Position numbers and translations under genes: made by a program
Origin: an uncultured Ruminococcus sp.
GTDB taxonomy: Bacteria > Bacillota_A > Clostridia > Oscillospirales > Acutalibacteraceae
DNA length: 6,151 nucleotides
NCBI GenBank assembly: GCA_902773395.1
Contig: CACYEJ010000463.1
Coordinates: 1-6,151 of the forward strand
Direction of reading: 5' to 3'
Part shown: positions 1-6,151 of the stretch, in pieces
Numbering within the stretch: the first letter of the stretch is position 1
Layout of the letters: each line of letters begins with the position of its first letter
Notes under the pieces: generated by a model
Database searches by the model: none
What the model was told of the DNA's origin: nothing
Seen by the model: the letters and a program-made list of their open reading frames with translations, nothing else

Positions 1-1
1 A

Positions 2-205
2 GAAACAAGAAAAAGTCTCGAAAGTGAACATTTGATCGGCCTTGAAGAAATTGCTGCCCATTTAGATGTCAGCAAGGATACCATCCGGGTTTGGATAAGA
101 AAAGGAACTATTCCATATAAGAAAGTCGGACGGCAGTACAAGTTCAGACTTTCAGAAGTTGATGAATGGGTGGATAGTGGTCAAAGTGCTGATGCTGACA
201 AATAA
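2..205 (+). CDS. Excisionase-type helix-turn-helix DNA-binding protein, C-terminal part (5' end outside window)
   Basis: The frame is open from the left edge and ends at TAA 203-205, giving 67 visible residues. From about visible residue 11 it has the HTH_17/excisionase-like pattern of the MerR superfamily: a first helix (LEEIAAHLDVS), a recognition helix (KDTIRVWIRKG), then a short wing (YKKVGRQYKFRLSEVDEWV). The protein ends with a short acidic-polar tail. Such small proteins bind DNA; some are phage excisionases and others transcription regulators. Here it sits 20 bases ahead of hsdM on the same strand with no room for a separate promoter, so a role as operon-linked regulator or accessory protein is inferred from position alone. 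A TTG at 32-34 is the only common in-frame start codon, but it lacks a good ribosome site and the reading frame continues upstream, so the true start probably lies outside the window. Confidence 0.85.
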   Translation, partial: ETRKSLESEHLIGLEEIAAHLDVSKDTIRVWIRKGTIPYKKVGRQYKFRLSEVDEWVDSGQSADADK

Positions 206-212
206 AACAAAC

Positions 213-217
213 GGAGG
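213..217 (+). promoter_or_regulatory. Ribosome binding site of hsdM
   Basis: GGAGG lies 8 bases ahead of the GTG at 226. This strong site supports the non-ATG start, which also begins the expected N-terminal HsdM sequence. Confidence 0.85.
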
Positions 218-225
218 TAAAAACA

Positions 226-1824
226 GTGGCAATCGATAGCAAGAAAGAACAAGAGCGTGAAGAACTGCATCGTGCTATATGGGCAATTGCCGATGACCTG
301 CGAGGTGCGGTCGATGGCTGGGATTTCAAGAATTACGTACTCGGAACAATGTTCTATCGATATATTTCTGAAAATCTTACTGCCTATATCAACAGCGGTG
401 AAGAAGCCGCTGGTAACAAAGGATTCGATTATGCCATGATGTCCGATGAGGAAGCAGAAGAGGCACGTTCAGGGCTTGTCGAAGAAAAGGGCTTCTTTAT
501 CCTTCCCAGTGAGCTGTTCTGCAATGTCAGAGCAAGAGCAACAAAGGGGCAGACCTGGATATATCCTAATGGTTCTGAAATGCTTCTAAATGAAAAGCTG
601 GAACTAGTTTTTAATCACATTGAGGAATCTGCCAAAGGTAGTATTTCCGAAGGGAGTTTTGCAGGCCTGTTCGATGATTTTGATGTGAACAGCAACAAAC
701 TTGGAAGCACTGTTGCCAAGAGGAACGAACGTCTCGTGAAGCTGCTAGACGGTATCGCTTCAATGAATCTTGGATCAGTAAAAGATCATGAAATTGATGC
801 TTTTGGTGACGCCTATGAGTATCTGATGACTATGTATGCTTCCAATGCAGGCAAGTCCGGTGGTGAGTTCTTTACTCCTGCGGATGTATCTGTACTTCTG
901 ACCCGTTTGGGTACTGTTGGCAAGACAAAAATCAATAAGGTATATGACCCTGCATGTGGTTCTGGTTCTCTTTTGCTGAAAGTTGAAAAGATACTGGGAA
1001 AAGACGCTGTTCAGAACGGTTTCTTTGGCCAGGAAATTAATATTACTACATACAATCTATGTCGTATCAATATGTTCCTCCACGACATTGGTTTTGATAA
1101 GTTTGACATTGCATGTGAAGACACTCTAATTAATCCACAGCACTGGGACGATGAGCCTTTTGAGTTGATCGTTTCTAATCCGCCTTATTCAATAAAATGG
1201 GCAGGCGATGAAAACCCACTTCTCATTAATGACCCTAGGTTTTCCCCTGCAGGAATACTAGCTCCTAAATCAAAAGCGGACCTTGCCTTTGTCATGCATG
1301 CGCTTTCATGGCTTGCACCTAATGGTACTGCCGCAATAGTATGCTTCCCAGGCGTTATGTATCGAGGCGGCGCAGAACAGAAAATAAGGAAGTATCTAGT
1401 CGATAACAACTTTATTGATTGTATAATTCAACTACCGAGCAATCTGTTCTTTGGTACATCTATTGCCACTTGCATTATGGTTTTAAAGCGCGGCAAATCA
1501 GATAATCGAATCCTCTTTATTGATGCGACAAATCAATGTGTTAAGATCACAAACAACAACAAACTGCTGCCGGAACATATTGAGGTTATTGTAGATGCAT
1601 ATAGTAAAAGAGATGACAGGGATTATCTTTGCAAATTGGTTGATCATGATGAAGTTAAGCGTCAAGATTATAATCTTTCCGTCAGTGCATATGTAGAGCA
1701 ACAAGATACGAGAGAAAAGATTGACATAAAAAGGCTTAATGAACAAATAAAGATGGTTGTAGCTAGAGAACAAGCTCTTCGCGAAAAGATTGAGAAGATC
1801 ATTGCAGAAATCGAGGGGGTATGA
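226..1824 (+). CDS. hsdM: Type I restriction-modification system DNA methyltransferase subunit HsdM
   Basis: HsdM transfers a methyl group from S-adenosylmethionine to N6 of adenine in the target chosen by HsdS. Two HsdM join one HsdS to form the methyltransferase, and the same core is needed for restriction. The 532-residue length is normal for the family (about 520-530). Residues about 8-165 form the HsdM N-terminal helical domain. The catalytic domain begins at GGEFFTP (212-218); the SAM-binding motif I is DPACGSGSLL (241-250) and catalytic motif IV is NPPY (318-321). The C-terminal 40 residues are charged and heptad-like, as expected for the helices that clasp HsdS. Many segments, such as VDGWDFKNYVLG near the N terminus and RGGAEQKIR in the later part, match EcoR124I HsdM as I recall it, suggesting the type IC-like group. 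Translation starts at GTG with a strong ribosome site. hsdS follows 3 bases after the TGA stop. No defect is visible. Confidence 0.97.
   Translation: MAIDSKKEQEREELHRAIWAIADDLRGAVDGWDFKNYVLGTMFYRYISENLTAYINSGEEAAGNKGFDYAMMSDEEAEEARSGLVEEKGFFILPSELFCNVRARATKGQTWIYPNGSEMLLNEKLELVFNHIEESAKGSISEGSFAGLFDDFDVNSNKLGSTVAKRNERLVKLLDGIASMNLGSVKDHEIDAFGDAYEYLMTMYASNAGKSGGEFFTPADVSVLLTRLGTVGKTKINKVYDPACGSGSLLLKVEKILGKDAVQNGFFGQEINITTYNLCRINMFLHDIGFDKFDIACEDTLINPQHWDDEPFELIVSNPPYSIKWAGDENPLLINDPRFSPAGILAPKSKADLAFVMHALSWLAPNGTAAIVCFPGVMYRGGAEQKIRKYLVDNNFIDCIIQLPSNLFFGTSIATCIMVLKRGKSDNRILFIDATNQCVKITNNNKLLPEHIEVIVDAYSKRDDRDYLCKLVDHDEVKRQDYNLSVSAYVEQQDTREKIDIKRLNEQIKMVVAREQALREKIEKIIAEIEGV
1813..1819 (+). 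promoter_or_regulatory. Ribosome binding site of hsdS
   Basis: GAGGGGG lies inside the last codons of hsdM, 8 bases before the ATG at 1828. Placement within the upstream gene suggests translational coupling of hsdS to hsdM. Confidence 0.75.
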
Positions 1825-1827
1825 TCT

Positions 1828-3078
1828 ATGAATAGGATTGATCAACTTATTTCGGATTTGTGCCCCAATGGAATAAAGCCCATAGCGCTATCTGAGATTG
1901 CCACAATTGTTCGCGGAGGAAATCTACAAAAGAAGGACTTTATTGAAAGCGGAGTGCCCTGTATTCATTACGGACAGATATATACAAAATATGGATTATC
2001 CACCGATAAAGCCTTTGCTTTTATTAGCGATGATACAGCTCGGAAACAGAAAATGGCCAAAAAAAATGATATCATCATGGCAGTAACCAGCGAGAATATT
2101 GAGGATGTATGTAAATGCGTAGTCTGGCTTGGTAATGAGCCCGTGGCAGTAAGTGGTCATACTGCAATCATCTCTCACAACCAGGATGCTAAGTATCTAG
2201 CATATTATTTCCATTCTTCTATGTTCTTTGAACAAAAGAAGAAGCTTGCTCACGGAACAAAAGTCATTGAAGTTACGCCTGATAGACTCAATGATGTTAT
2301 GATTCTATTACCACCAATTGATATTCAACATGAGATAGTACGAATTCTAGATAATTATTCGGATGCATCCGATAAATTGATATCTGAGCTCAAGGTAGAA
2401 CTCGAAAATCGAAAACAGCAATATGACTATATAACCAATGAGCAGTTCCCTAGTATAAAAGACTCTGATTGTGAATGGGTTGAATTGGGTGATGTTGCCA
2501 CAGTAACCAAACTTGCGGGTTATGAATTTACAAAATATGTTACCTACTCTGAAACAGGGGAAATAATAGCCTTGCGAGGGCTTAACGTAAAAAACGGTCG
2601 GCTTGTCCTAGATGACGTAAAATATGTTGATAACAGTGAATTATCCATGCTATCTCGTAGCAAACTGAGAATTGGAGATATGTTGTTTACATATGTCGGT
2701 ACTGTCGGGCAAGTTGCACTTATCGATGAAAATGATAGGTTTTATCTTGCACCTAATGTTGCGCTAATACGCATTGATGACAAGAAATATATTCCCAAAT
2801 ACATGATGTATTATTTCTTGACAAGTAAATTCCGAGATGAACAAATATCGAGATTACAGCAAACCTCATCTATGAATAATATTCCCATGGAAAAGATCAG
2901 AAAGTTTAAAATGCCTAGAATCTCAATGCCGGAACAGGTGAAGGTGGTTTCCTTTCTTGAGCAATTTGATGAATTGTTTAATGATATTTGTAGTAGTATA
3001 ACCACAGAAATTGAAGCCCGAGAAAAGCAGTACGAATTTTATCGGGATATGCTGCTAACAAGTAAGGAGGCAATATAA
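1828..3078 (+). CDS. hsdS: Type I restriction-modification system specificity subunit HsdS
   Basis: HsdS recognises the split DNA target and holds HsdM and HsdR. The 416-residue protein has the full two-half layout. The first target-recognition domain (TRD1) covers about residues 10-165. A central conserved helical region (about 166-210) follows, with EIVRILD at 169-175 and RKQQY at 195-199. TRD2 begins around CEWVELGDVA (215 on) and runs to about 365. The distal conserved region ends the protein, with SFLE at 375-378 and REKQYEFYRDMLL at 398-410. Each conserved region has exactly 19 residues between its ILD/FLE element and its R-x-x-Q-Y element, so the two halves are pseudo-symmetric. The TRDs, which set the recognised bases, are not ones whose target I can name. 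The gene is intact and in one piece; no second hsdS, invertase gene or inverted repeats are visible here. It starts at ATG with a ribosome site inside hsdM. Base composition is AT-richer than later hsdR, in keeping with exchange of specificity genes. Confidence 0.96.
   Translation: MNRIDQLISDLCPNGIKPIALSEIATIVRGGNLQKKDFIESGVPCIHYGQIYTKYGLSTDKAFAFISDDTARKQKMAKKNDIIMAVTSENIEDVCKCVVWLGNEPVAVSGHTAIISHNQDAKYLAYYFHSSMFFEQKKKLAHGTKVIEVTPDRLNDVMILLPPIDIQHEIVRILDNYSDASDKLISELKVELENRKQQYDYITNEQFPSIKDSDCEWVELGDVATVTKLAGYEFTKYVTYSETGEIIALRGLNVKNGRLVLDDVKYVDNSELSMLSRSKLRIGDMLFTYVGTVGQVALIDENDRFYLAPNVALIRIDDKKYIPKYMMYYFLTSKFRDEQISRLQQTSSMNNIPMEKIRKFKMPRISMPEQVKVVSFLEQFDELFNDICSSITTEIEAREKQYEFYRDMLLTSKEAI
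3064..3070 (+). promoter_or_regulatory. Ribosome binding site of the small gene after hsdS
   Basis: AAGGAGG lies within the last codons of hsdS, 9 bases before a TTG at 3080. The near-perfect site is the main reason to accept the TTG start. Confidence 0.85.
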
Positions 3079-3079
3079 A

Positions 3080-3523
3080 TTGAAAACAATAGCCTTGAGG
3101 TTTGGCGAGCATTTTTCACCAGAGTGTGGAACAATTGAAGCACACAAAAAGGTAATAGACACACTGGGATACGTTTGGTACGGCAAGATGGGGAATCCTG
3201 TTGCATCGAATATAGTTAATGAACTTAAAAAACAAAATGAAATTAGAATACTCCTTATCCAAAGTGGTAAATTTGCCCGTTATTGGGCACACGTCTCTGA
3301 AATTTCTAGAGATACACCGCCTCTTGACGGTATTCCAGCATACTATCGTGATAAGACAGAAAAATTCAAGACATGGTTCAAAATTACTGAATTTGAGTCA
3401 GCACCGAAAAACATATTGTCAAAATGCATAGTGACATCTTCTGGCAATCCGCTTGGAGTTGTTTCTATGCATAGTATGAGCCCCTACTTCATTATTGAAT
3501 ATAAAGAAGATGAGGTGAAATAA
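3080..3523 (+). CDS. Small protein of unassigned function between hsdS and hsdR; PUA/EVE-like fold suspected
   Basis: I do not recognise a named family with certainty. The product has 147 residues, no signal peptide and no membrane segment. It starts at TTG with an excellent ribosome site, one base after the hsdS stop. Its order of elements is: an N-terminal stretch rich in conserved-looking residues (RFGEHFSPECGTIEAH, 7-22); an aromatic strand and glycine turn (GYVWYGKMG, 30-38); a hydrophobic strand (IRILLIQ, 55-61); a strand with an aromatic pair (YWAHVSEI, 68-75); a proline/tyrosine loop (IPAYY, 85-89); a strand TWFKITEF (98-105); and a final strand YFIIEY (136-141). This strand order and the aromatic spacing resemble PUA-superfamily EVE/ASCH domains, several of which read modified DNA or RNA bases. 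That fold call is inference from pattern. Position in the operon suggests a tie to restriction, perhaps sensing modified DNA or tempering HsdR. It could equally be an unrelated accessory defence protein. The reading frame itself is very likely real, given its packing and ribosome site. Confidence 0.88.
   Translation: MKTIALRFGEHFSPECGTIEAHKKVIDTLGYVWYGKMGNPVASNIVNELKKQNEIRILLIQSGKFARYWAHVSEISRDTPPLDGIPAYYRDKTEKFKTWFKITEFESAPKNILSKCIVTSSGNPLGVVSMHSMSPYFIIEYKEDEVK
3512..3518 (+). promoter_or_regulatory. Ribosome binding site of hsdR
   Basis: GAGGTGA sits within the last codons of the small upstream gene, 5 bases before a GTG at 3524 that directly abuts that gene's TAA stop. It supports the GTG start and suggests coupled translation. 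Confidence 0.7.
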
Positions 3524-6151
3524 GTGCCATACTTCAATATTGTCGCGGAAACGAATCAAAACACGGTAGTAACGGAATACGAGCCTGTCAAATCTCGTTC
3601 CGACAGTTATGAATCTGAGGCAGCTCTGGAAAAAGAGTTCATTCGTTTGCTGGGCGAACAAGGCTACGTCTATTTACCCATTCATTCAGAAACAGAACTG
3701 ATTGCAAATCTTCGAGAACGACTAGAAGAACTGAACAAGTACCAGTTTTCAGACACAGAATGGGAGCGGTTCTTTAACACTTGCATTGCTAATCCTAATG
3801 ATCATATTGTGGAGAAGACTGCCAAGATACAAGAGGATTTTGTACAGGTCTTAAAGCGCGATGATAACATGACAAAAAACATCACGCTTATTGACCGAAA
3901 GAACATTCACAACAACAGACTACAAGTTATCAACCAATATGTGATCGGACAGGCAGAAGGTGCGTCATACGATAACCGATATGATGTTACCATACTAGTA
4001 AATGGTCTACCTCTGGTGCACGTGGAGTTGAAGCGCCGAGGAGTAGCCATCCGTGAAGCTTTTAATCAGATTGAGCGTTATCAAAGGGATTCCTTTTGGG
4101 CAGGAAGCGGTTTGTTTGAGTATGTGCAGATTTTCGTTATCTCCAATGGTACAAATACCAAATACTACTCCAATAGCACCAGAAGCAACGCGATCAAGGA
4201 CACTAACACTCGTAGCACCAAGAAAGGAAAAACCAGTAATAGCTTTGAGTTTACTTCTTTTTGGGCAGATGCCAACAATCGCATTATTCCCGACCTGATC
4301 GACTTTACGAAAACGTTCTTTGCAAGGCATACTTTGCTGAATATTCTAACCCGATATTGTGTTTTCACTGCAGAAAACATGCTGCTGGTTATGCGTCCTT
4401 ATCAGATTACGGCAACGGAACGCATCTTAAACCGCATTGAGATTGCTCACAACTACAAGAAGTATGGGAATATTGCCGGGGGTGGGTATATCTGGCACAC
4501 CACAGGTTCCGGTAAAACTTTGACTTCTTTCAAAACGGCAAGATTAGCAACACAACTCCCATTCATCTCTAAGGTACTCTTTGTCGTTGATCGTAAGGAC
4601 CTGGATTATCAGACCATGAAGGAATACGACCGTTTTGAGAAGGGTGCTGCCAACAGCAACTCATCGACAAAGATTCTGGAACGGCAGCTCCGCGATCCAA
4701 AGGCGCACATCATCATCACAACCATTCAAAAGCTGTCGACCTTTATCAAGAAAAACAAGGATCACGAGGTCTATAGTAGAGAGATTGTTATCATCTTCGA
4801 TGAGTGTCATCGTAGTCAGTTTGGTGATATGCACGACGCCATCGTAAAGAGTTTTCAGAAGTATTACATGTTTGGCTTTACTGGCACACCTATTTTCCCA
4901 GCAAACGCTGGTGCTAGAACTAATCCGAAATACTTCACGACGGAACAGACTTTCGGCGATCAGCTGCACACATATACTATCGTCGATGCCATCAACGATA
5001 AGAATGTCCTTCCGTTTCGTGTGGACTACATCAAGACCATGGACATTGATGCGGATATCGATGACGAGCAGGTATGGGACATTGATCGCAAAAAGGCATT
5101 TGAAGCTCCGGAGCGCATTTCTCTTGTAGCTAACTACATCCTCGATCATTTCGACCAGAAAACCTATCGTGGTGATAAGACTTATGTGTTTAATGCCTTG
5201 ACCAACATTTCGGAAGTAGCGTCTGCTGACCGAGGCAAGGTCGAGGAGATCAAGAAGAAGCAGCGCATCAGCGGATTTAACTCCATTTTTGCTGTTGCCT
5301 CCGTTCCGATGGCCAAACTCTATTATGATGAGTTCCGACGAATCATAAAGAATGACCCGACTAAGGATCTGAAGATTGCGGTCATTTACAGCTATGCCGC
5401 AAACGAGGAAGAAGTCGATGGAATACTGGACGAAGAGAATTCGGAAGACACCTCCGCTCTCGATCAGAATTCCCGTGATTTTTTGGAATCCGCCATTCAG
5501 GATTACAACCAAATGTTCCACACGAACTATGATACGTCCAGTGATAAGTTCCAGAATTACTATAAGGACATCTCGCTCCGTATGAAAAACAAAGAGCTGG
5601 ATCTGCTTATCGTGGTGAACATGTTCCTGACCGGTTTTGATGCTACCACGCTGAATACGCTGTGGGTAGACAAGAATCTGAAGATGCATGGCCTCATTCA
5701 GGCCTTCAGTCGTACCAATCGTATCCTGAACAGCATTAAGACTTTCGGTAACATCGTCTGCTTCCGCAACCTGCAAAAGCGGGTAGACGCCGCCATTTCC
5801 CTGTTCGGCGACAAAAATGCGGGCGGTGTTGTGCTCCTGCAGAGCTTCAAAGACTACTACTATGGATATGAATCCGTGGACGGCAAACCGATGCCGGGCT
5901 ATGTGGATATGATTGAAGATCTGACTACGAGATTCCCGCTGACAGAACCGCAGATTGTTGGAGAGCAAAACCAAAGGGATTTTATTGCTTTGTTTGGCTC
6001 GATCCTACGCATGCGCAACTTACTGCTATCCTTCGACGAGTTTAAGGAGAAGGAAGTCTTGTCAGAACGCGACCTGCAGGATTACCTTGGACGGTACCAA
6101 GATCTTAGGGATGAGTGGAAACGGAAACGGGAAAACGGTGAGAGCACTGAC
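3524..6151 (+). CDS. hsdR: Type I restriction-modification system endonuclease/translocase subunit HsdR (3' end outside window)
   Basis: HsdR pulls DNA through the bound HsdM2-HsdS complex using ATP and cuts both strands far from the target. The frame starts at GTG, stays open to the right edge and gives 876 residues; the family is usually about 1000-1050, so the C-terminal helical part that docks on the methyltransferase is mostly missing. The nuclease domain shows D154, E168 and K170 (D...VELK) followed by QIERY (182-186), the type I QxxxY motif. Motor motifs are Walker A TTGSGKT (326-332), DECH (426-429), TGTP (453-456), motif V TGFD (703-706) and motif VI QAFSRTNR (726-733). The arrangement matches EcoR124I HsdR as I recall it, with catalytic residues offset by three positions. 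Between nuclease and motor, residues 216-238 form a basic, Ser/Thr/Asn-rich loop about 15 residues longer than in EcoR124I. No frameshift or lost catalytic residue is seen. Composition becomes more GC-rich in its second half. Confidence 0.97.
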   Translation, partial: MPYFNIVAETNQNTVVTEYEPVKSRSDSYESEAALEKEFIRLLGEQGYVYLPIHSETELIANLRERLEELNKYQFSDTEWERFFNTCIANPNDHIVEKTAKIQEDFVQVLKRDDNMTKNITLIDRKNIHNNRLQVINQYVIGQAEGASYDNRYDVTILVNGLPLVHVELKRRGVAIREAFNQIERYQRDSFWAGSGLFEYVQIFVISNGTNTKYYSNSTRSNAIKDTNTRSTKKGKTSNSFEFTSFWADANNRIIPDLIDFTKTFFARHTLLNILTRYCVFTAENMLLVMRPYQITATERILNRIEIAHNYKKYGNIAGGGYIWHTTGSGKTLTSFKTARLATQLPFISKVLFVVDRKDLDYQTMKEYDRFEKGAANSNSSTKILERQLRDPKAHIIITTIQKLSTFIKKNKDHEVYSREIVIIFDECHRSQFGDMHDAIVKSFQKYYMFGFTGTPIFPANAGARTNPKYFTTEQTFGDQLHTYTIVDAINDKNVLPFRVDYIKTMDIDADIDDEQVWDIDRKKAFEAPERISLVANYILDHFDQKTYRGDKTYVFNALTNISEVASADRGKVEEIKKKQRISGFNSIFAVASVPMAKLYYDEFRRIIKNDPTKDLKIAVIYSYAANEEEVDGILDEENSEDTSALDQNSRDFLESAIQDYNQMFHTNYDTSSDKFQNYYKDISLRMKNKELDLLIVVNMFLTGFDATTLNTLWVDKNLKMHGLIQAFSRTNRILNSIKTFGNIVCFRNLQKRVDAAISLFGDKNAGGVVLLQSFKDYYYGYESVDGKPMPGYVDMIEDLTTRFPLTEPQIVGEQNQRDFIALFGSILRMRNLLLSFDEFKEKEVLSERDLQDYLGRYQDLRDEWKRKRENGESTD

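Noticed and set aside
32..34. TTG as the start of the HTH gene.
   Set aside because: No convincing ribosome site precedes it and the frame is open to the left edge, so the start is more likely outside the window.
206..225. Separate promoter for hsdM.
   Set aside because: Only 20 bases separate the HTH stop from the hsdM start, and these hold the ribosome site. Transcription most likely enters from upstream of the window.
2059..2066. Run of eight A within TRD1 of hsdS as a phase-variation tract.
   Set aside because: Runs of this length are common in AT-rich genes, and the frame is intact. Nothing else here suggests switching.
1828..3078. Shuffling or invertible hsdS locus.
   Set aside because: No second hsdS fragment, inverted repeat or site-specific recombinase is visible in the window. 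Upstream and downstream sequence would be needed to reopen this.
3419..3661. An 80-codon - strand frame spanning the junction of the small gene and hsdR.
   Set aside because: It covers two well-supported + strand genes and shows no recognisable domain.
4007..4330. A 107-codon - strand open frame opposite the early part of hsdR.
   Set aside because: It overlaps the QxxxY and linker region of hsdR and has no supporting neighbour or domain; a shadow frame.
4661..5974. A 437-codon open frame on the - strand opposite hsdR.
   Set aside because: It lies wholly across the hsdR motor domain, whose motifs (DECH, TGTP, TGFD, QAFSRTNR) are clear on the + strand. Its product shows no recognisable domain, and it is explained by codon bias of hsdR leaving the opposite strand free of stops.

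Overview
The window is almost entirely one type I restriction-modification operon, read left to right on the + strand: the tail of a small helix-turn-helix gene, hsdM, hsdS, a 147-residue gene of unassigned function, and the first 876 codons of hsdR, which runs off the right edge. The genes are tightly packed with gaps of 20, 3, 1 and 0 bases. Each gene whose start is visible has a Shine-Dalgarno sequence, three of them strong. I see no tRNA, rRNA, CRISPR array, insertion sequence or terminator, and no gene-free stretch longer than 20 bases.

The organism is probably a low-to-mid GC Gram-positive bacterium, most likely a gut- or rumen-type member of the Clostridia or a related Firmicute. The reasons are AGGAGG-like ribosome sites, frequent GTG and TTG starts, mixed codon use, and an excisionase-type HTH gene directly ahead of hsdM. 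This is inference; no marker gene is present. Composition varies along the window: sampled 60-base blocks hold 33-38% GC from late hsdM through hsdS and the small gene, against 47-53% in later hsdR.

Region by region: bases 2-205 encode the C-terminal 67 residues of an excisionase/MerR-like DNA-binding protein. Bases 226-1824 encode HsdM, the N6-adenine methyltransferase, with both SAM and NPPY motifs. Bases 1828-3078 encode HsdS, with two target-recognition domains and two matching conserved helical spacers. Bases 3080-3523 encode the small protein, whose layout resembles PUA/EVE-type modified-base readers. Bases 3524-6151 encode HsdR, with nuclease, QxxxY and SF2 translocase motifs intact as far as the window shows.

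Together HsdM2-HsdS would form the methyltransferase that marks the host's bipartite target, and adding HsdR would give the ATP-driven complex that translocates on and cuts unmodified DNA. Recalled sequence resemblance of HsdM and HsdR to EcoR124I places the system in the type IC-like group. The least ordinary part is the small gene wedged between hsdS and hsdR, whose stop codon abuts the hsdR start.
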